Both the position numbers and the translations under genes were made by a program. From positions 186,001-250,000 of the forward strand of contig JACKDQ010000003.1 in assembly GCA_020633415.1 (NCBI GenBank): a stretch of DNA of 64,000 nt, given 5' to 3'. How positions within the stretch are numbered: position 1 is the first letter of the stretch; each line of letters begins with the position of its first letter. This stretch comes from Deltaproteobacteria bacterium. GTDB lineage: Bacteria > Myxococcota_A > Polyangia > GCA-2747355. Below, piece after piece: positions 52,964 to 60,820 of the stretch. The notes beneath the pieces were generated by a model. It was given only the letters and a program-made list of their open reading frames with translations, searched no databases and was not told where the DNA came from.

Positions 52964-54451
52964 ATGAGACGATTGACGCGCTTAGCGCTGGTCGCCGCGA
53001 CCGCTTTTGTCGTCGCCGCGTGCGGCAGCGACAGCAAAAAGACGAATCCTGATGGCGGCGTGAAGAACGACAGCAGCGTGACGAAGCTCGATACCGGCAC
53101 CACTCAGGACGCAACCGTCCTGCCGGACGGCTCCAAACCCACCGATGGAACGCTCCCCAGTGATGGCGGCACTGCTGCGTGCAACGCCAACAAGATCGGC
53201 ACGCCTTGCACCCGCTCGGGTGGCGAGTGTGGCGCTGGAATGGTCTGCTTGGTGACGGCTGCAGACGGCAGCGGCATCTGTACCTGCCCTTGTACGCCGG
53301 ATGATCCTCAGACGCCGGTGCTGATCGAGGATAGCTGCCCGAACACCAACAAGAACATCTGTGGTGGCATTCAGCTCTCGACGGGGCAGACCCAGAACCT
53401 CTGTTTCAATCGCTGCAGCCCCCGTCTGGGTGGTACCGATTGCGATCCGAAATTCGCTTGCGACCCGCGTTCGGGCTCGGTCACCGGCCTGCTCGACGTC
53501 GCCGTCTGTATCCAAGACGCTTGTACAGCGGATTCTGACTGCGCAATCACCACGTCGAACCGCTGCGAGATCGCGTTGCCGACCGACGCAGGCGTACCCG
53601 ACGCGGGCACCGGCGACGGTGGGGCGACCAATCCGCTGGTCACCAAGCCGTGCGCCGGCGCGGGCGAGCGCTGCGTGCGTCTGTTCGCGGGCAAGACCGA
53701 AGGTATCTGCCTCAAAGACGGCAAGTGCGATACCGCTAGCGGTCTGTGTGGCAAGCATTCGACCGATAAGCCGCAAGCTGCGATTGGCGATCCCTGCACC
53801 GGCGATACCGACTGTGGCGAGGCGATGCGCTGCCAGCTCGAGTCGGATCCGAAGGCGTTGGGTGAGAAAGACCATGGCGAAAGTTGCACCAGCAGCGACG
53901 ACTGCTGTGGCAGCTGTGACCCGACGACCAGCAAGTGCCGGGGTACCTGCATGAAGACCTGGGCCGGCGGCTATTGCGCGGCGATCGGCTGCGCGTTCGC
54001 TTCGCTGACCGAGTTCGCCTGCCCGACCGGATCGACCTGCAACCGCTTCTTCTACGGCGGTATGTGTATGAAGTCCTGCACGATGAAGAGCACCGACATC
54101 ACGGCTGAGGAAATCGACACCGGTTGTCGCGCTGGCAACTACGGTGACTACGAGTGCCGTGGTTGGAACAACGCCTTCCTGACCCAGCAGCTGCGTGCGG
54201 CTGACACCGCCGTCTGCGATCCGGGCCACTTTGCACGCTGCAGCATTTTCCCGGGACCGCGGCCGCCGAACTTTGCCGGCCTTGATTGCTCGTTGGTTGG
54301 TCTGAACGGCGACCCGGTTAACCCCGGTGATCCGCGCCGCAACCCGACCGACATGGCTTGCCGTACGCTCGATGGAAAGAAGACCACCGACGTGCGTGCG
54401 CCTGAAGGTTTCTGTTTCGACCTGACGGTTGCTGGGAAGAGTGCTCCCTAA
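52964..54451 (+). CDS. Very Cys-rich surface lipoprotein with Asp/Gly-rich stalk
   Basis: 495 aa from ATG 52964 (GGAGG upstream). Signal peptide TRLALVAATAFVVAAC ends in a lipobox. A stalk rich in Asp, Gly, Thr and Lys (about 25-75) leads to more than 40 cysteines in many short modules such as CTRSGGECGAGMVCL, SCPNTNKNICGG, CGEAMRCQLESDPK and CTSSDDCCGSCDPTTSKCRG. Spacing resembles EGF/Dickkopf-like disulfide cores. It belongs to a family of exported proteins repeated in this window (see the next gene). Role unknown. Confidence 0.85.
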   Translation: MRRLTRLALVAATAFVVAACGSDSKKTNPDGGVKNDSSVTKLDTGTTQDATVLPDGSKPTDGTLPSDGGTAACNANKIGTPCTRSGGECGAGMVCLVTAADGSGICTCPCTPDDPQTPVLIEDSCPNTNKNICGGIQLSTGQTQNLCFNRCSPRLGGTDCDPKFACDPRSGSVTGLLDVAVCIQDACTADSDCAITTSNRCEIALPTDAGVPDAGTGDGGATNPLVTKPCAGAGERCVRLFAGKTEGICLKDGKCDTASGLCGKHSTDKPQAAIGDPCTGDTDCGEAMRCQLESDPKALGEKDHGESCTSSDDCCGSCDPTTSKCRGTCMKTWAGGYCAAIGCAFASLTEFACPTGSTCNRFFYGGMCMKSCTMKSTDITAEEIDTGCRAGNYGDYECRGWNNAFLTQQLRAADTAVCDPGHFARCSIFPGPRPPNFAGLDCSLVGLNGDPVNPGDPRRNPTDMACRTLDGKKTTDVRAPEGFCFDLTVAGKSAP

Positions 54452-54463
54452 GTTGCGCCGATA

Positions 54464-54501
54464 AGCGGGGACGGCCGATGATTGTCGTCCCCGCTGTTTT
54501 T
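54464..54501 (+). terminator. Rho-independent terminator
   Basis: AGCGGGGACG (54464-54473) pairs with CGTCCCCGCT (54486-54495), followed by GTTTTT. A perfect 10-bp stem ending the gene at 52964-54451. Confidence 0.9.
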
Positions 54502-54519
54502 CCCGCCTCGGCGTTGACG

Positions 54520-55437
54520 ATGCGCCGCTTGTTGAACACGGCGTTCGCGCCGCTTCTGCTTTCCGTTTTCATCGCTGCTTGTGCGTCAGGGCCGCCTGCT
54601 CAAGACGGTTTGTTTGACGGAGGCGCCTCCCGCGACGCGGTGATGCCTCCCGATCTCGTGGCCAACGATGCCCAGCAGTCGGGGATCGTCGGCGCGCCCT
54701 GCGACGTTCAGAGCGGCGCGGGGTGTACCGCGCCAGCGTTTTGTCTTGATGTCGGTATCGGCGTGGGCCAGTGCGTTATCTCGGGCTGCTCGATGGAGAA
54801 CCTCGAGACCCCGGCGCGTGAGGATACCTGTCCAAAGGCGACGGCCTGCGCACGCATTCCAACCCAGGACCAGCAGGGTCGCGGCCATACCAACGTTTGC
54901 CTGCCGACCTGCACAGTGGACCCGACGCGTAACAGCTGCGCAAATTCGCAGCTGGCGTGTGATCCGCGGTCAATTCTTTTTACCGGTTATGCCGAGGTTT
55001 GCCTGTTCGCCGCTTGCACGAGCTCGGCCGACTGTGGCAACCAAAGCCCGCTTTCGCCGGATTCGCGTTGCGACGCGCGCTCGGGAGTTTGCTTTGTTCT
55101 CGGTGACCCTCAGGCGAGCGTCGGTGCGCCCTGCAAGATCTCCAGTGACTGTGGTCCGGCGCAGATCTGTTTGACGGAGCAGCGTGCTGGCTACAGCGTG
55201 TCGATCGCCGGTGGGTACTGTTCCGTGGTTGGCTGCAAGTACAAGGGCCCCTACGTGTGCCCGAGCGGTAGCGACTGCTTCGCCTTAGGGGCGACTCGCG
55301 ATGTTTCCGTTTGCTTGCAGACCGGATGTGACCCTGCGCAGCCCGAGGCGTCGGACGCCTGTCGCGACGAAGCGCCAGCGGGTCAGTATCGCTGCGTAGG
55401 CGTTGGCTCGGAAGGCGTTTGCTGGGTCAATATGTGA
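54520..55437 (+). CDS. Cys-rich lipoprotein, paralogue of the preceding one
   Basis: 305 aa, ATG 54520 just after the terminator; the frame opens at 54478 but that part is inside the hairpin. Lipobox in LLSVFIAAC. Cys modules include CDVQSGAGCTAPAFC, CLPTCTVDPTRNSCANSQLAC, CTSSADCGNQSPL and CKISSDCGPAQIC, and the block LACDPRSILFTGYAEVCLFA matches the 52964-54451 product (FACDPRSGSVTGLLDVAVCI). No ribosome site is evident. Likely surface exposed, function unknown. Confidence 0.82.
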   Translation: MRRLLNTAFAPLLLSVFIAACASGPPAQDGLFDGGASRDAVMPPDLVANDAQQSGIVGAPCDVQSGAGCTAPAFCLDVGIGVGQCVISGCSMENLETPAREDTCPKATACARIPTQDQQGRGHTNVCLPTCTVDPTRNSCANSQLACDPRSILFTGYAEVCLFAACTSSADCGNQSPLSPDSRCDARSGVCFVLGDPQASVGAPCKISSDCGPAQICLTEQRAGYSVSIAGGYCSVVGCKYKGPYVCPSGSDCFALGATRDVSVCLQTGCDPAQPEASDACRDEAPAGQYRCVGVGSEGVCWVNM

Positions 55438-55476
55438 GTGGGCTATCTCGCCTCGGCGGAACACCAATAGCGCCGA

Positions 55477-56973
55477 CTAGGGCGGTATTGGCAGCGGGTC
55501 GATTGGCGCAGGAGTTGGCGTAGTTGGCTGCGGCTGTGTTGGCCGATGTCGCTCAGGGCGACGTCTTTTTCGCGCGCGCGCTTTTTTCTTTCGTAGTTTC
55601 TTCGTCGCGGCCGCGCTGCCTTTCGCTTGGCCGGCTTTGTCTTGCGAAAGCGCGGGCCCGGCGTCGGGCGCTGTGGCTTGACCGCCGGTAGTTAGATCGC
55701 TAGGAAGCCCTCTGTCGGGCGCAATCGCTGGTTGAGCAGCAGCGGATGACGACGCATTCCCGGCCTTGGCGCTCCCGTCGACCGCGCCCACCGCTCGATG
55801 CTCTGGCGACGGTCTTCTTAAGTATGCAGTTGCACCGATCGCGCCACCGAGCACGATGCAGGCTGTGAGCACCATCGTGTGGCGAAACGCGGCGGTGCGC
55901 CGAGGCGCCAGAAGCGGTCGCTCGCCCGATAGTGATGCTTGATCGAGCCAATCGCCCGGAGCGGACGCGCCGAGCTCGCTTGGACCCGCCTCGGGTAGCG
56001 CCGTGGGTGGCAGATGAAGGGATGCGCCGGGGGCGAGATGTTGTGTCGCTTGAGCCATCGCGTCGGCGAATGCCTGAGCGCTTTGGTAGCGTCGCTGGGG
56101 ATCCTTTTCCAACGACGTGAGGATGACGTTTTCGACCGCAGGTGACAGCGCGGGATTGATGGTGCGCGGTGGCGGCGGCAGCTCTTTAATGTGCTGCAGC
56201 AGCACCTCCATGCTCGAAGAACCGCGAAACGGCAGCGCTCCAGTCAGCATGTGGTAAAGCACGACGCCCAACGAGTAGACGTCGGATCGCTGATCGACCT
56301 TGGCGCCTGAGGCCTGCTCGGGTGACAGGTAATAAGGCGTACCGAAGACAGCGCCTGTTTGCGTCAGCTGGCTCTCTTCATCGCCTTCCGAGATCTTGGC
56401 GATGCCGAAATCGACAACCTTAATCTCGTCGCGGCCGCTGCGCTTGGAGCTCAGCAAGATATTGCCTGGCTTGAGGTCGCGATGAATGACGCCGTGCTCG
56501 TGCGCCTCCGTTAGCGCTGAGGCGATCTGAGTCGCGATGTCGAAGGCGCGAGCGACCGGCAGTGGAGCGTGTTGTTCGCAGAGGGCCTCAAGCGTAATCC
56601 CCTCAACATACTCCATCGCGATAAAGGGCAGTCCCTCGTCGGTGTCGCCGACCAGGTAGACGGTGATGATGCTCGGGTGCGAAAGCTTTGCAGCGGCGCG
56701 CGCCTCACGCCGGAAACGGCGAACAAGGGCTTGGTTTGTCGTCAGTTCCGGTCGCATGATCTTGACCGCGACGTAACGGTCCATCGAGTGCTGGTAAGCG
56801 CGATAGACGGTGCCCATTGCGCCTTCGCCGCAAACCTGCTCTAGCTCGATCTGCCCGTCGAGGATTGTGCCCAGTGCGTTTCCTTGTGAAGGCAGCGGCT
56901 CTCCGTCGATCGGACAGAAGTTGATGTCCGCGGCGAAACGGCGGCCGCAACTGGGGCAGCGACGGTCGCTCAC
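55477..56973 (-). CDS. Eukaryotic-type Ser/Thr protein kinase with zinc-ribbon N-terminus
   Basis: 498 aa, GTG start overlapping the YkgJ stop (GTGA). Residues about 4-26 form a zinc ribbon (RCPSCGRRFAADINFCPIDG). The kinase domain (about 35-300) has glycine loop CGEGAMGTVYRA, VAVKIMR (Lys), VIHRDLKPGNILL, VVDFGIAKI and YYLSPEQ. A TM (about 365-385) and a long Ala-rich, then Lys/Arg-rich, extracellular tail follow. Such kinases in myxobacteria phosphorylate regulatory partners. Last gene of the five-gene operon. Confidence 0.9.
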   Translation of the reverse strand: MSDRRCPSCGRRFAADINFCPIDGEPLPSQGNALGTILDGQIELEQVCGEGAMGTVYRAYQHSMDRYVAVKIMRPELTTNQALVRRFRREARAAAKLSHPSIITVYLVGDTDEGLPFIAMEYVEGITLEALCEQHAPLPVARAFDIATQIASALTEAHEHGVIHRDLKPGNILLSSKRSGRDEIKVVDFGIAKISEGDEESQLTQTGAVFGTPYYLSPEQASGAKVDQRSDVYSLGVVLYHMLTGALPFRGSSSMEVLLQHIKELPPPPRTINPALSPAVENVILTSLEKDPQRRYQSAQAFADAMAQATQHLAPGASLHLPPTALPEAGPSELGASAPGDWLDQASLSGERPLLAPRRTAAFRHTMVLTACIVLGGAIGATAYLRRPSPEHRAVGAVDGSAKAGNASSSAAAQPAIAPDRGLPSDLTTGGQATAPDAGPALSQDKAGQAKGSAAATKKLRKKKARARKRRRPERHRPTQPQPTTPTPAPIDPLPIPP

Positions 56974-57566
56974 CGGCGGTCTTGCTCCAGCTGTGTGTAC
57001 AACGCGGCGGGCAGCAGCGAGCGCCCCTGCGTGAGAAGATCGGCCAGGGCAAAGCGCGCAGTTGGTGAGATGCCCAGCCGGCTGCACAGCAGCTGGTTGG
57101 CGACAAATACCGTGGTCGTGAGCTGCCCGCTGTCCAAGATCGCGTCCTCCGGGATGTCGGCGTCGCAGAAGTTAAGTATGCAGCAGCTCAACTCTGGCGT
57201 CGAGTCGGCCGATGTCACTTGCAGCAGCGGTAATCCGTGGCTGCGGCAGATAATCGGGCGACTTTCGTAAATGGAACAGCGGCCTTGGTCGTCAAGCAGT
57301 GGGCAGCGGGCCGACTGTATGCGTGTGTGTGATGTCTGTCTCAGATTTGACTGCTGCCGTCTGGGCATCGCCTCGATCGCTTCGACGACGGCGATCGCTT
57401 CCAACGCGGTGACGGTCAGTCCGCTTTGACAGCACGAGACACAGCCCGCTCCGCACTGCATCTGTGTCGCGTGACGGGCCTGCACTTCAGCGAAGCGCGC
57501 ATCGATTTTCGCGGCGAGCGTGCGCCAAGCGCTGCGAGGATCGGTTGGGGCGGCATCGCCACTCAT
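56970..57566 (-). CDS. YkgJ family Cys-cluster protein
   Basis: 198 aa with the zinc- or iron-chelating cluster: QCGAGCVSCCQSGL, RCPLLDDQGRCSIYESRPIICR and SCCILNFC. YkgJ proteins are of unknown biochemical role but often bind metal; oxidoreductase or maturation roles are speculation. It overlaps kinase genes on both sides by 4 bp each, so it is translated with them. Confidence 0.85.
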   Translation of the reverse strand: MSGDAAPTDPRSAWRTLAAKIDARFAEVQARHATQMQCGAGCVSCCQSGLTVTALEAIAVVEAIEAMPRRQQSNLRQTSHTRIQSARCPLLDDQGRCSIYESRPIICRSHGLPLLQVTSADSTPELSCCILNFCDADIPEDAILDSGQLTTTVFVANQLLCSRLGISPTARFALADLLTQGRSLLPAALYTQLEQDRR

Positions 57567-59266
57567 CGGGCGTTGAGCGCAAACAGATCTGGTGTGCTGC
57601 CGATCGCGACAGTCGCCGCTTTGCAGGGGCTTCCCACGGCAACCAGATAGCCACTGGCATGCTGGCGATGGACGAACGCCGGCAGTTGTGCGGGGCGGTC
57701 GTCGCAGCGAATGCGCAGTGTCGGTTGTCCGGGGGCCAGCGGTGTTCCCGCTCGGTCGGTGATGCGCAGTTCGAAGGTCAGATGGCCGCTCTGCTGTTTG
57801 GGCTTTTCGGTCAGGGTGACTCGGAAGTTGGGTGAGCTGCGCGGTTCTCCGGCGACAAGTCGTTGCGCGCTTGAGCCATCGGCGAATCGTCGGGCGAGAT
57901 AGCCAGTGGTCAATCCCGTCACCGCGCAGAGGACCAGCAGGAACACTCCGATCCAGGAGGATCGCTTCCGCTGGGCGCGCTGGGCTGCGGTTTGTTCTGG
58001 GTGCCCGCTGAGACTGATCGAACGCTGGGGGATCGGCGCAAGCGAGGACTCGACGGTCTGGGGGTGTTCGAGGGAGCGTGCTGGCGCGGCGATCGCATCA
58101 GCTGAGCCGACGACGACCTTGTTCACCCCGTCGGGGGAGCTGCTTGGGGCCTGGGCTGCGGGGGGCACGTGCGACGGCGCAATGCCGAGTTCGGTGGACG
58201 GTGTCGATCTCGGCTGATCGACCACGGTGGTGTCGGCCGTCGAGACGCGCTCCGGCGGTGGACTCGCCGGTTGCGTGATCGCCTCGCTGCCGGTTTGTGC
58301 GGCTGCGCCCAGTGCCGGCGCAGCCAGTGTTGGCGCGGTGGCGATCGGTGAGTTCGTCGCCGGGACCGTCCGCTGAACGAGGGCGGCAAGGTCCTCAGCC
58401 GAGTACTCGGGTGTGATCACATGCAGCAGGCGACCGAGCTCGCGCGCGAGCTGACCCCCGTCAGCAAATCGCCGGTCGAGTTGTCGAGCCATCGCTTGCC
58501 CAACGATGTCGTCGACCTCCGGCGGTAGCTCAGGATTGAGCGCTGAAGGTGCGGGGATTTGACCGGCGATGACTTGATGCAGTATTTCTTGCGGCGAGCG
58601 TCCGTCGAAAGCCGGTCGTCCGCATAGCATTTCGTAGAGCACGGCGCCGCAGGAGAACACGTCGACGCGCTGGTCGATCGACGCGCCTTGGGCCTGCTCG
58701 GGGGCCATGTAGCGCACCTTGCCGAGGATCATCCCGGTCTTGGTGCGCTGCTCCTTGTCGGCGGCCATCGCGATCCCGAAATCGGCAACTTTGACTTCGC
58801 CCAGGCGGCTGATCAGCACGTTTTGTGGGCTGATGTCGCGGTGAACAACTGGACAGCTTTGTCCGTGAGCGTTGCGCCGCTGGTGTGCTGCACCGAGGCC
58901 GCGCGCCACGCAGGCGCCGATGTAAAGCGCGGTCGGCAAGGGCAATGGCTGCCGATGCGCGGCGCAGGCATCGAGTAGCGAGCCGAGATCGCAGCCGTCG
59001 ACGTACTCCATTGCCAGAAAGTAGTCGCCGTCGACCTGGCCGAAGTCGAAGACCTGGACGATGTTGGCGTGGTTGAGCGTTGATGCGATCCGCGCTTCGT
59101 CGATAAAGCGACCGACAAAATCGGCGTCATCGCTCAAGTCGCGTCGAATGCGCTTGAGCGCGACTTGCTTTTCGAAGCCTGTATCGGAGGCGAGGATCGC
59201 CCGGTAGACCTGGGCCATCCCGCCTTGGGCGATGCGCTCTTTGAGCAAGTAGCGACCAAAAAGCAT
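57563..59266 (-). CDS. Eukaryotic-type Ser/Thr protein kinase with C-terminal membrane anchor
   Basis: 567 aa. Kinase domain (about 1-280): ERIAQGGMAQVYRA, QVALKRIR (Lys), VVHRDISPQNVLI (the HRDISPQN form common in myxobacteria), VADFGIAM and VRYMAPEQ. A Pro/Ser/Thr-rich linker precedes a TM (about 442-465, WIGVFLLVLCAVTGLTTGYL) and a 100-residue extracellular domain. It follows the HEAT-like gene by 8 bp and overlaps the YkgJ gene by 4 bp. Confidence 0.92.
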   Translation of the reverse strand: MLFGRYLLKERIAQGGMAQVYRAILASDTGFEKQVALKRIRRDLSDDADFVGRFIDEARIASTLNHANIVQVFDFGQVDGDYFLAMEYVDGCDLGSLLDACAAHRQPLPLPTALYIGACVARGLGAAHQRRNAHGQSCPVVHRDISPQNVLISRLGEVKVADFGIAMAADKEQRTKTGMILGKVRYMAPEQAQGASIDQRVDVFSCGAVLYEMLCGRPAFDGRSPQEILHQVIAGQIPAPSALNPELPPEVDDIVGQAMARQLDRRFADGGQLARELGRLLHVITPEYSAEDLAALVQRTVPATNSPIATAPTLAAPALGAAAQTGSEAITQPASPPPERVSTADTTVVDQPRSTPSTELGIAPSHVPPAAQAPSSSPDGVNKVVVGSADAIAAPARSLEHPQTVESSLAPIPQRSISLSGHPEQTAAQRAQRKRSSWIGVFLLVLCAVTGLTTGYLARRFADGSSAQRLVAGEPRSSPNFRVTLTEKPKQQSGHLTFELRITDRAGTPLAPGQPTLRIRCDDRPAQLPAFVHRQHASGYLVAVGSPCKAATVAIGSTPDLFALNAR

Positions 59267-59274
59267 ACGCGGCT

Positions 59275-59946
59275 CTATTGAGCTCGGCCGGCCTTCTTCT
59301 TGGTGCGGACGGTGGTGCGCTCAAGCTTGACCAACGTACGGTCACAGCGTTGCCGAGCTGTCTCGGTAAGGGTGTCGCGGCGGGCGGCGACAGCCTGCTG
59401 AAGTCGCTTAATGCCATCGACGGACCCTTCGACCGCCGGGCCCATCGCCGCGACCATGCGAGAGAAGTCGTCGTCGCTGGTGTTGTTCAACAGACGCAGC
59501 AAGGGGCCGAGTAGCTTGCCCCGGTAGTTGGCATTGTCTCGCCCCAGCCGAGAAAGAATTGCGACCGCTTCCAGACCGGCTGCTCCGCCTTCGTTGGCGA
59601 CCGCTAGCAGATAATCGCGCTCGGCGAACACTTCCGCGGGCACGATGTCGGCGATCGTCGTTAGCGTGGTCAAGGCGATCTTGATCACGCGCTTGGTCCC
59701 ACCTTTTTCTTGCGCGGCGCGCGCAGCATCGAATAGGTCACCGACAAAAAAATGCAGTAGCTCGGCACGGCGCTTGGCCACGTCGAGGAAGATCTGCGCA
59801 CAATCGACCTTTGCCTTTGGCGTGCCTGTGCGCAGGCCTTCGGCAACGGTATGGAGTAACGCAGGCGTTTCGAGACAGCGTTTGACCAGCTCGTCGTTTG
59901 AGCCTTTGTCACCGGTGGTAGAGGCTAGTTCGTCGAGAAAACTCAT
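59275..59946 (-). CDS. HEAT-repeat-like helical protein
   Basis: 223 aa from ATG 59946, overlapping the protease stop (ATGA). Several helical repeats are visible: NDELVKRCLETPALLHTVAE, AKVDCAQIFLDVAKRRAELL, LTTLTTIADIVPAEVFAERD and LEAVAILSRLGRDNANYRGK. No signal. Likely a scaffold or adapter for the kinases encoded downstream; that is an inference from operon context. Confidence 0.65.
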   Translation of the reverse strand: MSFLDELASTTGDKGSNDELVKRCLETPALLHTVAEGLRTGTPKAKVDCAQIFLDVAKRRAELLHFFVGDLFDAARAAQEKGGTKRVIKIALTTLTTIADIVPAEVFAERDYLLAVANEGGAAGLEAVAILSRLGRDNANYRGKLLGPLLRLLNNTSDDDFSRMVAAMGPAVEGSVDGIKRLQQAVAARRDTLTETARQRCDRTLVKLERTTVRTKKKAGRAQ

Positions 59947-60803
59947 CGTTTTGCCCAGGCTTGTCTGCGCCAGAAGATTAGCAGAAGAAGCACAATTGGC
60001 GGAGACGAAATCGCGTGGCTGGTGTTGCAGCCGGCGGTTGTCTGATCGGCAGGGGGGGCCGGTCCCAGCCGCTCGTGAAGCCACTGGTAACTACTCGCTT
60101 CGCGCAATCCACAGCGGCCCTCGTGGTCTGGCGCGACGGCGCTGAATGTGTCGACAAAAGCCTTGGTCCCGGCGGGGCACAGTGCATTGGTCATCACGTC
60201 GCAGGGGTCGCGCAAGTGGGGAAGCCCGAAGAGGTGTCCGGCCTCGTGAGCGGCGACCAAAGCGACGCCGATCAGTTCGGTCAACGGCGCCGAAAAGACA
60301 AACCCCACGCTGCGCGCCTCGCTGTCCTGACAATCGAGCGGGGCGAGCCCCCCGAGGCCTTCCGCTAGGCCACACAGGCCTGGATCACCACCGATGATCA
60401 ACATCTGGTAGGGCTGAGGACTCGTCGGGCGTTTGCTGACCACCTGCAGATCGAAATCGGCGAAATAGGCTTGCACCAATTGGGTGAGTTGGCTGGCGAC
60501 AGATGCTGCGTCGTCGCCGTAAGGGCGATGATCGAATGCCGGAATCTTTGCCGCACAGACACTGCTCTGCCCAGTTCGGCTGTCATCGGGACCGCTGTGC
60601 GTCGTTGCCCCCTCGAGGTTGAGGTAGAGCACCGTGGTTTGTTGGGCTGGATCGTCGGCGATCGGACGAAAGGTCCGACGCTCTTCGCGATTGGCCGTAT
60701 CAGCCGGCGGCCGCGCGCCCCGTGACGGTGCGGATGCTAAGGCAGCGAGGGCGCTAGCGATTTGCATCCAGCCCAGCGCGGGGTATCGGCGACCGATCCT
60801 CAT
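59943..60803 (-). CDS. Secreted metzincin-type metalloprotease with MYXO-CTERM-like tail
   Basis: 286 aa from ATG 60803 (ATG 60821 also possible). The zinc motif HEAGHLFGLPH and the Met-turn DVMTN show a metzincin such as archaemetzincin or astacin-related enzymes. The C-terminus TTAGCNTSHAISS followed by a hydrophobic stretch and WRRQAWAKR matches the Gly-Cys, TM, basic layout of MYXO-CTERM sorting signals. The region CLRRD-like cysteines in between are paired (LCGLAEGLG, LDCQDSEAR, DPCDVMTNALCP). First gene of the five-gene kinase operon. Confidence 0.8.
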   Translation of the reverse strand: MRIGRRYPALGWMQIASALAALASAPSRGARPPADTANREERRTFRPIADDPAQQTTVLYLNLEGATTHSGPDDSRTGQSSVCAAKIPAFDHRPYGDDAASVASQLTQLVQAYFADFDLQVVSKRPTSPQPYQMLIIGGDPGLCGLAEGLGGLAPLDCQDSEARSVGFVFSAPLTELIGVALVAAHEAGHLFGLPHLRDPCDVMTNALCPAGTKAFVDTFSAVAPDHEGRCGLREASSYQWLHERLGPAPPADQTTAGCNTSHAISSPPIVLLLLIFWRRQAWAKR

Positions 60804-60820
60804 CGCCCGACTATAGCGCA

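Noticed and set aside
52982..54229. 415-codon minus-strand frame opposite the Cys-rich lipoprotein
   Set aside because: The plus-strand lipoprotein with signal, lipobox and Cys modules is clearly the real gene; the antisense product is Ala/Arg-rich.
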